The notes beneath the pieces are model-generated. The model was not told the origin of the DNA and did no database searches. It saw only the letters and a list, made by a program, of their open reading frames with translations. Positions 26,703 to 35,880 of a DNA stretch of 47,919 bases are shown here, in pieces. Position 1 is the first letter of the stretch. Each line of letters begins with the position of its first letter. This DNA is from Burkholderiales bacterium (GTDB taxonomy: Bacteria > Pseudomonadota > Gammaproteobacteria > Burkholderiales > UBA11063): assembly GCA_019748155.1 (NCBI GenBank), contig JAIEPY010000059.1:1-47919 (forward strand). The letters are read 5' to 3'. Made by a program: the position numbers and the translations under genes.

Positions 26703-26767
26703 TGTAACTATTTACCTGTAACTGCCACAATATAGTGTGAGCAGTTGCATATTAATAAGGGGGAACG

Positions 26768-27637
26768 ATGAGTAAATACAAAGGTATTATTTTAGCTGGT
26801 GGTAGTGGTACGCGCTTACATCCAGCCACGCAAGTTATTTCTAAACAGTTATTACCAGTTTATGATAAACCGATGATTTATTATCCCTTATCAATCTTGA
26901 TGTTAGCCGAAATCCAAGAGGTTTTGATTATTTCTACACCGCAAGATATTGGTCGTTTTGAGCAATTGCTTGGTGATGGCAGCCAATGGGGAATTAAATT
27001 ATCTTATGCGATACAAGCGAGTCCTGATGGTTTAGCGCAAGCTTTTTTGATTGGCGAAGAATTTTTGGCGGGGTCACCTGCGTGCTTAATCTTGGGTGAT
27101 AATATGTATTACGGTAGCGGGATGACCGAGCTACTTATTTCAGCACAACACGCTGAAGGCGCGACCGTGTTTGCCTATCAGGTATCTGATCCAGAACGTT
27201 ATGGAGTGGTTGAATTTGATGCCAATAAACGCGCGATTAGTTTAGAAGAGAAACCAAGTCAACCTAAGTCGGATTTTGCGGTAACCGGTCTTTATTTTTA
27301 TGACGAGCATGTAGTTGCTAATGCTAAGCAAGTTAAGCCCTCTGCACGCGGTGAGTTGGAAATTACCGATCTTAATAAAATTTACTTGGAACAGGGTAAA
27401 TTGAATGTGGTGACGATGAAACGTGGTTTTGCATGGCTGGATACTGGGACGCATGATTCACTGCTCGAAGCTTCTAATTTTATTCAAACCGTTGAACATC
27501 GTCAGGGAGTTAAAATTGCGTGTTTGGAAGAAATTGCGCTACATAAAGGTTGGTTAAGCAAAGAGCACGTACGCGAGAAAGTAAAGACAATGGGTAAATC
27601 AACCTATGCCGAATATTTACGGAGATTGGTTAAATAA
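26768..27637 (+). CDS. rfbA: Glucose-1-phosphate thymidylyltransferase
   Basis: A 289-residue nucleotidyltransferase (RmlA) making dTDP-glucose from dTTP and glucose-1-phosphate. The signature is [14 protein letters not shown] with [25 protein letters not shown] (metal-binding Asp), [11 protein letters not shown] and [12 protein letters not shown] are also present. It is the first enzyme of the dTDP-L-rhamnose pathway. The ribosome site is GGGGG. Its stop codon overlaps the rfbC start. Confidence 0.96.
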   Translation: MSKYKGIILAGGSGTRLHPATQVISKQLLPVYDKPMIYYPLSILMLAEIQEVLIISTPQDIGRFEQLLGDGSQWGIKLSYAIQASPDGLAQAFLIGEEFLAGSPACLILGDNMYYGSGMTELLISAQHAEGATVFAYQVSDPERYGVVEFDANKRAISLEEKPSQPKSDFAVTGLYFYDEHVVANAKQVKPSARGELEITDLNKIYLEQGKLNVVTMKRGFAWLDTGTHDSLLEASNFIQTVEHRQGVKIACLEEIALHKGWLSKEHVREKVKTMGKSTYAEYLRRLVK

Positions 27638-28206
27638 TGGAATTTATTTGTAGCGCAATTAAAGATGTAATCTTGGTTAAACCCAAAGTATTTGGCGATG
27701 AGCGTGGCTTTTTTATGGAAAGCTATCGCAAATCATTATTTCAGGCTAACGGAATCTTACCTGAGTTCATTCAGGATAATCATTCAAAATCGGCTAAGGG
27801 TGTCCTACGTGGTTTGCATTATCAACTAGATCCTAAAGCACAGGGTAAATTAGTCCGTTGTGTTAGCGGTGCTGTCTTTGATGTGGCGGTTGATATTCGT
27901 CGTGGCTCACCAACCTTTGGCAAGTGGGTTGGCTATGAATTGAGCGAAGCGAATAAGCAAATGCTCTGGATTCCGGCAGGATTTGCCCATGGCTTTGTGA
28001 CGTTACAGGATAATACTGAGTTTCTTTATAAAACTACCGCAGAATACGCACCAGAATGCGATCGTGGTATTAAATATGATGATCCGGCGATTGGGGTTGA
28101 ATGGCCTGAGATCGGAGAGTTGCTCTTATCTGATAAAGATCAAAAGCAACCGTTACTTAAAGATGCAGAGATTAATTTTACATACGGGAAAAAGGTTGAG
28201 CTATGA
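27637..28206 (+). CDS. rfbC: dTDP-4-dehydrorhamnose 3,5-epimerase
   Basis: A 189-residue cupin-fold epimerase (RmlC). Motifs are [33 protein letters not shown] with the catalytic His, [19 protein letters not shown] and [12 protein letters not shown]. It performs the third step of dTDP-rhamnose synthesis. It overlaps rfbA by one base and rfbB by four. Confidence 0.95.
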   Translation: MEFICSAIKDVILVKPKVFGDERGFFMESYRKSLFQANGILPEFIQDNHSKSAKGVLRGLHYQLDPKAQGKLVRCVSGAVFDVAVDIRRGSPTFGKWVGYELSEANKQMLWIPAGFAHGFVTLQDNTEFLYKTTAEYAPECDRGIKYDDPAIGVEWPEIGELLLSDKDQKQPLLKDAEINFTYGKKVEL

Positions 28207-29270
28207 CAAAAAAAACTTTATTGGTGACTGGTGGAGCTGGTTTCATTGGTTCGGCGGTAGTGCGGCAATTAATCAATCATAGTGATTATCATGTGGTGAA
28301 TATTGATAAGTTGACTTATGCTGGCAATCTTGAATCGCTTAAAGAAATAAGTGATAATTCACGCTATAGCTTTGAACAAGTAGATATAGGTGATAAAGAA
28401 AATATTAGCCGGATTTTTAAATTGTATCAACCAGTCGGAATCTTGCATTTGGCGGCTGAAAGCCATGTCGATCGCTCAATAAGTGGTCCTGGTGAATTTA
28501 TCATGACCAATATTGTTGGTAGTTATAATTTGCTCGAATGTGCTCGTGAATATTATAATAGTTTAACGGATAAGACTCAGTTTAAATTTGTTCATATTTC
28601 AACCGATGAAGTATTTGGTTCTTTGGGTGATAGTGGTTATTTCCGCGAGGATACCGCTTATGATCCACGCAGTCCTTATTCTGCATCAAAAGCCAGCAGC
28701 GATTTATTAGTTAGAGCTTGGTATCATACCTATGATTTGCCAGTGGTGATTACTAACTGTACTAATAATTATGGTCCATATCATTTCCCAGAGAAATTAA
28801 TTCCGTTGGTGATAAATAATGCATTACAGGGTAAGGCGTTACCGATATACGGCAAAGGTGACAATATCCGTGATTGGCTGTATGTTGATGATCATGCCAA
28901 GGGAATTATATTAGCTTTTGAAAAAGGTCAGCTGGGTGAGAGCTATTGCATTGGTGGACATAATGAGCGAACTAATCTGGAGGTCGTGCAAACAATTTGC
29001 CGCTTGCTCGATGAGTTGCAACCACGGAATGATGGGCAATCATATTTGGAGCAAATAAGTTATGTTAGCGATCGTGCCGGGCATGATTACCGTTATGCAA
29101 TGGATCCAACTAAGATTCAAAGTGAATTAGGCTGGCAGCCCGAAGAAAATTTTGATACGGGTATTCAGAAGACAATCCAATGGTACTTGGATAACCAACA
29201 ATGGGTTAATCATGTTTTAAGTGGTGAGTATCAAAATTGGATTAATCTAAATTATACTCGGCGTCTTTGA
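28203..29270 (+). CDS. rfbB: dTDP-glucose 4,6-dehydratase
   Basis: A 355-residue extended SDR enzyme (RmlB). Motifs are [15 protein letters not shown] (NAD binding), [23 protein letters not shown] and the catalytic YSASKASSD with [17 protein letters not shown]. It converts dTDP-glucose to the 4-keto-6-deoxy sugar. Its last two codons and stop lie within the start of a palindromic repeat (29262-29371), so the present C-terminus may have been set by that insertion. Confidence 0.95.
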   Translation: MTKKTLLVTGGAGFIGSAVVRQLINHSDYHVVNIDKLTYAGNLESLKEISDNSRYSFEQVDIGDKENISRIFKLYQPVGILHLAAESHVDRSISGPGEFIMTNIVGSYNLLECAREYYNSLTDKTQFKFVHISTDEVFGSLGDSGYFREDTAYDPRSPYSASKASSDLLVRAWYHTYDLPVVITNCTNNYGPYHFPEKLIPLVINNALQGKALPIYGKGDNIRDWLYVDDHAKGIILAFEKGQLGESYCIGGHNERTNLEVVQTICRLLDELQPRNDGQSYLEQISYVSDRAGHDYRYAMDPTKIQSELGWQPEENFDTGIQKTIQWYLDNQQWVNHVLSGEYQNWINLNYTRRL

Positions 29271-29371
29271 ATCCTGCACTTTGTCGTATTGCTAAAAAGA
29301 CTCGTTGTGTACTCATCAGTACACCTCCTCGTCTTTGTTAGCAATACTTCGCGTTCAGGAATCAAATACTT
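29262..29371 (-). repeat. Long palindromic repeat, copy 2
   Basis: Inverted relative to 8931-9044. A perfect 10-base outer stem (29286-29295 with 29338-29347) continues through AAAGAC/GTCTTT to an inner stem GTGTACT...AGTACAC. The whole can fold into a long hairpin. It separates rfbB from rfbD and also supplies the rfbB stop codon. It might reduce readthrough within the operon or stabilise the upstream mRNA. Confidence 0.75.
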
Positions 29372-29412
29372 TGAGTATATGTGCTTAGCTGATATAATGA
29401 ATAGGAATAATA

Positions 29413-30270
29413 GTGGCAAAAATTGTAATTTTAGGTAGTAATGGGCAACTTGGTAGTGATCTTCGCAAAGTCTTGGTTCCCAATCATGAACTAATTAACT
29501 CCACTTCAGCAGATATAAATGCTGCAGCAGTGGATGTAAGTTCACAATTAGCGCCTTACTCAGATGTTGACTACATAATTAATTGCATTGCTACTACCAA
29601 TGTTGATGGCTGTGAAGCAAATCCGCAGCAGGCATTTTTGGTTAATAGTGCATTTACGCTGCAGCTAGCGCAATTTTGTGCTGCTAACCAGATTACCTTA
29701 ATTCATATTTCAACCGATTATATTTTTGATGGTACAAAACCTCATGCCTATTTGGAAACGGATCAGCCTAATCCGCTTAATGTCTATGGTTTATCTAAAT
29801 ACGCTGGCGAAATTGCAGTTAAGAATTATGCAGATAAATACTTTATTCTTCGTGTCTCGTCTTTGTTTGGCGTAGCCGGAGCATCGGGTAAGGGTGGTAA
29901 TTTTGTAACTACAATGCTTAAACTATCACGAGAGAAAGACAGCTGGACGGTTATTAGCGATCAAATTACATGCCCAACACATACCTTGGATGTGGCGCTG
30001 GCAATTGAGGCGTTAATTAACCAGCAAGTAAGTGAGTGTGGCGTTTATAATTGTGTAAGTAGTTCTTCATGTAGCTGGTTTGAATTTACACAGGAGATTT
30101 TACGGCAAAGCGGACAGGATATAAATAAGGTAAAACCGATTAGTTATAAAGACTATGCGTTTAAAGCCATGCGTCCACAATATGCGATATTAGATAGTAC
30201 AAAAATTGCGCGATATTATGTAATGCCTGATTATAAAAGTGCTTTGAGCGAGTATCTCTCTCTGGCTTAA
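29413..30270 (+). CDS. rfbD: dTDP-4-dehydrorhamnose reductase
   Basis: A 285-residue SDR reductase (RmlD) producing dTDP-L-rhamnose. Motifs are ILGSNGQLGSDL, ISTDYIFDGTKPHAYLE, the catalytic YGLSKYAGE and LRVSSLFGVAG. It starts with GTG after an AGGA ribosome site. It is separated from rfbB by the palindromic repeat. Its stop overlaps an ATG in the next frame by one base. Confidence 0.93.
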   Translation: MAKIVILGSNGQLGSDLRKVLVPNHELINSTSADINAAAVDVSSQLAPYSDVDYIINCIATTNVDGCEANPQQAFLVNSAFTLQLAQFCAANQITLIHISTDYIFDGTKPHAYLETDQPNPLNVYGLSKYAGEIAVKNYADKYFILRVSSLFGVAGASGKGGNFVTTMLKLSREKDSWTVISDQITCPTHTLDVALAIEALINQQVSECGVYNCVSSSSCSWFEFTQEILRQSGQDINKVKPISYKDYAFKAMRPQYAILDSTKIARYYVMPDYKSALSEYLSLA

Positions 30271-30299
30271 TGCTAAGAATTAAATTTATTAGAAAGAAA

Positions 30300-31589
30300 A
30301 TGAAAATGCATAATCGAATTGTCTCCCTAGTCGGATTAGGCTATGTGGGATTGCCTGCAGCGGTTGCTTTTGGTAAACAGAAGCAGTGTGTTGGCTTTGA
30401 TATTAATCCACAACGTATTTTGGAATTAAAGCAAGGGATTGATCGTACTGAAGAAACAACGTCTGCAGATTTAGCAGCCGCAGATATTTTGTATACTTGT
30501 GATATCAATGATTTAAAGAAAGCCGATTTTCATATTGTGGCGGTACCAACTCCGGTTGATGATGCTCATGTACCAGATTTGACTCCGGTAGAGCGGGCTT
30601 CAGAAACTGTTGGCAAAGCGCTGAAAAAAGGTGATATAGTAGTTTACGAATCGACGGTTTATCCTGGGGTTACTGAAGAAATTTGCGTACCTATTTTGGA
30701 GCGTGAGTCTGGGCTGCGTTGTGGTGAAGACTTTACTGTTGGTTTCTCACCAGAGCGGATTAATCCAGGGGACAAAGAGCGTAGTTTTACGACGATTCAT
30801 AAAATTGTATCTGGACAAAACCAAGAGACCTTGGACATTGTCGCTGCGGTTTATGCTTCAGTTGTAACTGCCGGCGTGCATAAGGCCAGTTCGATTAAAG
30901 TTGCCGAAGCGGCTAAAGTTATTGAAAATTCACAACGTGATTTGAATATTGCATTTATGAATGAATTGGCGGTTATTTTTGACCGGATGGGTATTGATAC
31001 CGAAGAGGTATTGCAAGCTGCAGGGACTAAATGGAATTTCCTTCCTTTTCGTCCGGGGCTAGTTGGCGGACACTGTATCGGTGTTGATCCATATTATTTG
31101 ACTTATCGTGCCGAACAAATGGGCTATATTCCTCAGGTTATCTTGGCTGGTCGCCGGATCAATGATAATATGGGGCGCTATGTGGCACGTAAGGGAATTA
31201 AGCTGCTATTGAAAAATGGTTTGGATATCAGTAAGCTGGAAGCCGGAGTGTTAGGTTTTACATTTAAGGAAGATTGTCCGGATGTGCGTAATACTAAGGT
31301 TATTGATATCATTAAGGAACTAGAAGACTATAATGCTAGAGTTTATTGTTGCGATCCAGTTGCGGATGCGCCAGATGCCGAACATGAATATGGCGTTAAA
31401 TTTACTACATTTGCCGATTTACCTCAAGTACCCATCTTAGTAGTGGCTGTTGCGCATAAAGAGTTTAAATCTTTATCGTTAGATGAACTATTAGCTAAAG
31501 TGCAACCTGGTGGTGTTATTTTGGATGTTAAGTCAATCTTGCCTAAAGAAGAAATTCGCGCCCGTGGTTTTATCCTGTGGCGCTTATAG
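30300..31589 (+). CDS. WbpA/TviB-type UDP-N-acetylhexosamine 6-dehydrogenase
   Basis: A protein of about 429 residues of the UDP-glucose/GDP-mannose dehydrogenase family. Motifs are VGLGYVGLPAAVAFG, VAVPTPVDDAH, YESTVYPGVTEE, GFSPERINPGD, the catalytic-Cys motif GGHCIGVDPYYL and LGFTFKEDCPDVRNTK. The closest group by eye is WbpA/TviB, oxidising UDP-GlcNAc or UDP-GalNAc to the uronate. It pairs logically with the WbpB-type dehydrogenase at 25641. The start at 30300 has an AGAAAG ribosome site; an ATG at 30270 overlapping the rfbD stop and one at 30306 are alternatives. Confidence 0.85.
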   Translation: MKMHNRIVSLVGLGYVGLPAAVAFGKQKQCVGFDINPQRILELKQGIDRTEETTSADLAAADILYTCDINDLKKADFHIVAVPTPVDDAHVPDLTPVERASETVGKALKKGDIVVYESTVYPGVTEEICVPILERESGLRCGEDFTVGFSPERINPGDKERSFTTIHKIVSGQNQETLDIVAAVYASVVTAGVHKASSIKVAEAAKVIENSQRDLNIAFMNELAVIFDRMGIDTEEVLQAAGTKWNFLPFRPGLVGGHCIGVDPYYLTYRAEQMGYIPQVILAGRRINDNMGRYVARKGIKLLLKNGLDISKLEAGVLGFTFKEDCPDVRNTKVIDIIKELEDYNARVYCCDPVADAPDAEHEYGVKFTTFADLPQVPILVVAVAHKEFKSLSLDELLAKVQPGGVILDVKSILPKEEIRARGFILWRL

Positions 31590-31597
31590 TAGACAAT

Positions 31598-31630
31598 AAA
31601 AAACTGCAATTTTATACACTGCAGTTTTTT
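31598..31630. terminator. Bidirectional terminator
   Basis: An 11-base stem (AAAAAACTGCA with TGCAGTTTTTT) with an 11-base loop. The run of T at one end and of A at the other lets it serve both the sugar operon (plus) and the barrel gene at 31654 (minus). Confidence 0.9.
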
Positions 31631-31653
31631 TATTTTGCTAATCAACAGATTGT

Positions 31654-33207
31654 TTAGTAGCGTAAGCCAATATCAAACTGTACGCCCATTGAGTTTTGTT
31701 GAGCTGGAACATAACTATTAGTACTAGTATTATACGCATCACCATTTGGGGTAATCATGTCGTAGAATCCTTTAAGTCCTAGTTGCAATTGTGCTACCGG
31801 ATTGATTTTAACCCCAATACTTGAGGTCGAACGCCAAGCATTAATTCCAAGTGCTGACTGATCATTCATTCCGGCTAATAATTGATCAGCATAGATTTGC
31901 CAGAAATTATTAATCGCATATTCGGCACGTCCACCAAAACCGTATTGAAGATACATATCTTGCGAAATAGCATTCATTATGCTTGAATTGCTGCGGACGT
32001 TATAACTATTCATATTCATAATGATACCTGCATTAGCATAAGGGATTATCTGAAAGCCACTATCAAAGGCTTGGAATCCATAACCAACATCAAAAGTTAC
32101 ACTTCCCGGAAAGCCAATATAAGTTGGTACGGTTGAGTTGACACGTCCTGCAGGAATATTTGTTTGGCTAATATTATTAATTAGCTGAGCATTAATATTT
32201 GCCCAAACATTATTATCAAATAAATGTGCAACATTGAAATCTATGTAATTTGACGAAGTTCCGATATTGGGAGCTGAGCCACCTTTATAGCTATTAGTAG
32301 AGTTAACCCAACCCATACCTAAGCTATAGCTATTATCAAATGCCGCTAGTAATGAATTTGGCAGGCTAGTAGTTGTTGAGCTGATGTGACTTAAACTACT
32401 CATTAGCTGATCATTGTTATAGAGGTAGGCAAAATTAAGCATCCCTCCGAAGCTGGTTTGAGCAGTATTTTGATAGGAATAAGTAATCGCATTATAGCCA
32501 ACCGAAGTATCAATCAAATTAGTTTGATTGTACATTCCTTGTAAACCAACTTGAAAGTAGGGAGTAACATTATATTTTATCCCCAATAATGTGGTATATG
32601 ACATAGCACTTTGGTTATAAACATTAGGATTATTAGCATTGGGATCTTGCAAATAACCGATAGATTGATCCAAGTAAATACTTGCATCGCGAGCAAAGGC
32701 ATATTCTAAGCGAGCACCACCGCCATACATGTTTAGATAGCTTTGAGTAAAAGTATTCTGTGCAACCGACATTCCGTTATAATTTAACATTCTTCCCATG
32801 GTTAAATAGGGAATAACCTGAAAGCCTTGAGTGGAAGCACCGCCCCAATTAAACGAATAACCAGCTTTGGCACTGAGGCTGGCTGGGAAACCAAATTCTT
32901 GGGTATTATCGCTAAATCCAGCCCCACCCGGGCTATTTTGATTGGCCTTGAAGGTAAAACTACCATCAATGGCAAACCAAACATTGCTATCAAATAATTG
33001 TTCAAGATGTAAGTTTAAATTACTGGCAGTAGTAGTAACATTTGGACCAGCATAATCTGGATTATAGGCAAATAATGAATTATAGCTGTAACCTAAGGCA
33101 ATTTGATTGTCTAAACCTTGAAACAAGGCATTTTCTTCAGAAGCAAATGCGTTCTGGATTCCCAAGATGCTTAAAGCAGAAGTTAAATAAAAGATTTTTT
33201 TAATCAT
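31654..33207 (-). CDS. Outer-membrane beta-barrel protein with internal duplication
   Basis: A 517-residue exported protein. The signal peptide ends near AFA-SEEN. The mature part consists of two similar halves. NVWFAIDGSF, FGFPASLSAKAGYSF, GFQVIPYLTMGRMLNYN, ARLEYAFARDASIYLDQ and LGIKYNVTPYFQVGLQGMY in the first half match, in order, NVWANINAQL, IGFPGSVTFDVGYGF, GFQIIPYANAGIIMNMN, GRAEYAINNFWQIYADQ and IGVKINPVAQLQLGLKGFY in the second. Alternating hydrophobic strands and a C-terminal FDIGLRY fit a porin-like barrel. Its function is unknown. The ribosome site AAGG precedes the ATG. Confidence 0.78.
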   Translation of the reverse strand: MIKKIFYLTSALSILGIQNAFASEENALFQGLDNQIALGYSYNSLFAYNPDYAGPNVTTTASNLNLHLEQLFDSNVWFAIDGSFTFKANQNSPGGAGFSDNTQEFGFPASLSAKAGYSFNWGGASTQGFQVIPYLTMGRMLNYNGMSVAQNTFTQSYLNMYGGGARLEYAFARDASIYLDQSIGYLQDPNANNPNVYNQSAMSYTTLLGIKYNVTPYFQVGLQGMYNQTNLIDTSVGYNAITYSYQNTAQTSFGGMLNFAYLYNNDQLMSSLSHISSTTTSLPNSLLAAFDNSYSLGMGWVNSTNSYKGGSAPNIGTSSNYIDFNVAHLFDNNVWANINAQLINNISQTNIPAGRVNSTVPTYIGFPGSVTFDVGYGFQAFDSGFQIIPYANAGIIMNMNSYNVRSNSSIMNAISQDMYLQYGFGGRAEYAINNFWQIYADQLLAGMNDQSALGINAWRSTSSIGVKINPVAQLQLGLKGFYDMITPNGDAYNTSTNSYVPAQQNSMGVQFDIGLRY

Positions 33208-33230
33208 AAACCTTGTTCTTATAGATATAA

Positions 33231-33260
33231 AAAATGGACATTATTGCTAATGTCCATTTT
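33231..33260 (-). terminator. Terminator of the lipoprotein gene
   Basis: A perfect 11-base stem (AAAATGGACAT with ATGTCCATTTT) with an 8-base loop. Read on the minus strand it ends in a run of T. It lies between the lipoprotein gene and the barrel gene downstream, so the two are probably transcribed separately. Confidence 0.88.
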
Positions 33261-33282
33261 ATCAGATTATTTTACAGTAAGA

Positions 33283-34464
33283 TTAGTTTACTGCGAAAGA
33301 TACGGAACCGCCAGCGGTAGCAGCAACTGCAGTTGCACCACTAGTTGAACCATTGTATTTCACTGTAACTGCACCAGATTGACCAGACAATGCTGTATTA
33401 GTCCAGGCAGTTGCACCAGTACGAAGTACATATACTGAACCATTAGTTGTACCAACCCATACATTACCAGAAGCATCAACATAAGATGATTGGATAGCTG
33501 AAGGGCTAGGTACATTAGTAAATGTAACTTGAGTAGTACCATTAGTAGTAGTTTGTGCAGTAGTAGAAGTTGTATTCAAGAAACCGCTACCAGTTGGAGT
33601 ACCATTTACGTATGAACCAGTAATACGGTAAACGTTAACTGCAGTACCAATAGTACCAACATTCCAGTAACCAACTAAAGTATTCCCAGTATTTAATGTT
33701 GCAGGGAAACCAAAGCTATTAACATTACCCGCAGTATATTTACCAGCAGGAGCTTGAGAAGATAGATTTGTAACAGTAGCATCTGCACCACTTACCACAC
33801 ATACTGAACCAGATGCGGTACCAAAACTTAGGTAATTCGTACCTTGTGTTTTAGTTGCATATACAGCAGAAGCCGCACCACTTGCTCCTGAACAGCGGCT
33901 GATTGAGAAGTTAACTGATGTAGCAGTTGGATTTGCAGTTAGCACAACTAGGCTTTCAGCAGTTCCAAATACTAAACCGTGCGGGAATGCGGTAGCTGAT
34001 TCTACACTAAGAAGGTTTGTTTTAGGAACTGATGATGGATATGTATATGATTCAAAGCTAGTTGAAGTAGCTAGTAATGATTGACTTTGTGTACCTGATG
34101 GAGTTAAAACATAAGTTATTGTATTTGAGCCACTTGGTACGCTAACTAAAATATTGTTAGCACTAGTTGCTACTACTGTGTTAGCAACGCCTGCTGCAGT
34201 AATTGCCGCAGTTACAGCTGCATCCATGGTGTAAGTAACATAAGCAGAAGTTCCTGGTAATGCGATTTGGTTTTGACCAAGGTTAATTGCAGCACCAGAA
34301 GTTCCTTCAGATAACGCTGAACCATCTGGTGGTGTAAGTTGAGATGCAGCTGGTGCTGCTGGAGCCGGTGCTGGAGCTGGGTTGCTACTGCTACCAGATG
34401 AACAAGCAACTGCCGCGCCACCAACTAAACCAAGAGCCAATAAATTAACTAAAATTTTCTTCAT
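33283..34464 (-). CDS. Lipoprotein rich in Ala, Ser, Thr and Gly, function unknown
   Basis: A 393-residue lipoprotein. The signal peptide ends in the lipobox GAAVAC with the lipidated C21. A Ser-rich and Pro/Ala-rich linker (about 22-45) leads to a long low-charge region dominated by beta-strand-forming Ser/Thr/Gly/Val. The stretch DASGNVWVGTTNGSVYVLRTG near the C-terminus resembles a beta-propeller blade. No enzymatic motif was recognised. A surface or periplasmic binding role is possible. The ribosome site AGGGA precedes the ATG by eight bases. It has its own terminator. Confidence 0.7.
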   Translation of the reverse strand: MKKILVNLLALGLVGGAAVACSSGSSSNPAPAPAPAAPAASQLTPPDGSALSEGTSGAAINLGQNQIALPGTSAYVTYTMDAAVTAAITAAGVANTVVATSANNILVSVPSGSNTITYVLTPSGTQSQSLLATSTSFESYTYPSSVPKTNLLSVESATAFPHGLVFGTAESLVVLTANPTATSVNFSISRCSGASGAASAVYATKTQGTNYLSFGTASGSVCVVSGADATVTNLSSQAPAGKYTAGNVNSFGFPATLNTGNTLVGYWNVGTIGTAVNVYRITGSYVNGTPTGSGFLNTTSTTAQTTTNGTTQVTFTNVPSPSAIQSSYVDASGNVWVGTTNGSVYVLRTGATAWTNTALSGQSGAVTVKYNGSTSGATAVAATAGGSVSFAVN

Positions 34465-34773
34465 GGAGTATTCCCTAAAAATATTAATACTGTGAACAAG
34501 CGTAAAGTTTGTGAATTAAAAATTTATAATTCTGAGTTGAAATTTTAGCATACTAGTTAATAATTAGTTAAAAATTTTGATTAGAGATGGTGATAATACA
34601 GCTACCTACGCTTTTGTTGTTTATGCTGTTGTTGCTATTTGCAACAGTGGTGGGTGGGTATAGGTATCTTGTTCCAATGCTTTTATCCTTTCTGCGTTAA
34701 TCGTAGGTTTGTTTAATCTTTGTATCCCCTTTGCGGTAAAATAATGCTATAAAATATTTTATAGGATATGTAT
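34465..34773. other. Divergent promoter region, no gene
   Basis: An AT-rich stretch between the divergent lipoprotein and guaC genes. It holds a small hairpin (TGTTGC...GCAACA, 34630-34646). A perfect 16-base palindrome TATAAAATATTTTATA (34748-34763) lies directly upstream of guaC and could serve as a -10 region or operator. No coding sequence was seen. Confidence 0.4.
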
Positions 34774-35757
34774 ATGTTTAAAGATGTAGTTGCCCGCGAG
34801 TATAATTATCAGGATGTTTATCTGCGTCCACGTCATACTTTGGTGAATAGCCGTAAAGAATGTGATACCTCGGTGGTTTTTGGTGGACATAAATTTATTA
34901 TGCCAGTTTATCCATCCAATATGAAATCGGTAGTTTCTGCTGATACTTGTGAATTTATGGCGCGTCGTGGCTGGTTTTATACTATGCACCGCTTTAATAT
35001 TGATCAAGTTGAATTTGTGCGCCATATGCAAGAAAATGGTTTGATTGCATCGATCAGTATTGGAGTTAACGATGATACGATTGATCAGTTGAAACAATTG
35101 CAGGTTGCCGGACTAATGCCAGAATTTATGACCTTGGACATCGCAAATGCGTGGTGTCCTAAAGCTGAGAAAATGATTAAATATGTCAAAGAGCATTTTA
35201 GTTCATTTCTGATCGTGGGTAATATCGCCTCACGGGATGCGGCAGCTGAGATTCATGCTTGGGGTGCGGATGCGCTTAAAGCCGGGATTGCCGGAGGTAA
35301 AGTTTGTATCACCAAAAATAAAACTGGTTTTCATCGCCCGATGGTGAGCACGGTACTTGATTGTGCTAGTTACACTTATGAGGCTGGTGTACCGTTGATT
35401 GCCGATGGTGGCGTGGTTGAACATGGTGACGTTGCCAAGGCTTTTGCTTGTGGGGCTACGATGGTTATGGCGGGCAGTTTATTTGCAGGTTACGATCAAT
35501 CTGCTGGAAATATTATTGAGGTTACCCTGGATGGGCGCTCATTGCCGCGGGCATACAAAGAATATTATGGTTCGGCATCGCAGTACAATAAGGGTGAATA
35601 TAAAAATGTCGAAGGTAAAAAAATCTTGATTGATTATCGTGGCAATATGGAGCGTTTACTAGTTGAACTTCAGGAAGACTTACAATCTTCAATCAGTTAT
35701 GTTGGTGGAACAAAAACTGCTGATTTGATTAATGCAGAAATTATTGTGATTAACTAA
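34774..35757 (+). CDS. guaC: GMP reductase
   Basis: A 327-residue IMPDH/GMPR-family TIM barrel that reduces GMP to IMP with NADPH. It fits the guaC2 (Bacillus-type) length and layout: RPRHTLVNSRKECDTSV, PVYPSNMKSVV, GGKVCITKNKTGF with catalytic C178, and PLIADGGVVEHGDVAKAFA. The usual GIGPG before the Cys reads GIAGG here, a notable change in the phosphate loop. No CBS domains are present, which argues against IMPDH. The start at 34774 has AGGA seven bases upstream; the ATG at 34768 is too close to it. Confidence 0.87.
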   Translation: MFKDVVAREYNYQDVYLRPRHTLVNSRKECDTSVVFGGHKFIMPVYPSNMKSVVSADTCEFMARRGWFYTMHRFNIDQVEFVRHMQENGLIASISIGVNDDTIDQLKQLQVAGLMPEFMTLDIANAWCPKAEKMIKYVKEHFSSFLIVGNIASRDAAAEIHAWGADALKAGIAGGKVCITKNKTGFHRPMVSTVLDCASYTYEAGVPLIADGGVVEHGDVAKAFACGATMVMAGSLFAGYDQSAGNIIEVTLDGRSLPRAYKEYYGSASQYNKGEYKNVEGKKILIDYRGNMERLLVELQEDLQSSISYVGGTKTADLINAEIIVIN

Positions 35758-35810
35758 CAATATCATACTCCCTGAATATTAGATTTTATATTATATTTCA
35801 AAAAAACCTG

Positions 35811-35854
35811 ACGTGGGCATTTGTGTCTGATTATTTTTTAGCAGTGCTCCACGT
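35811..35854. other. Inverted repeat between convergent genes
   Basis: ACGTGGGCA (35811-35819) pairs with TGCTCCACGT (35845-35854) apart from one bulge. It lies between the ends of guaC and the transporter gene. A bidirectional terminator is plausible, but no T-run follows the stem directly. Confidence 0.4.
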
Positions 35855-35880
35855 TCATGAATTTATTGATAGACATTAGA

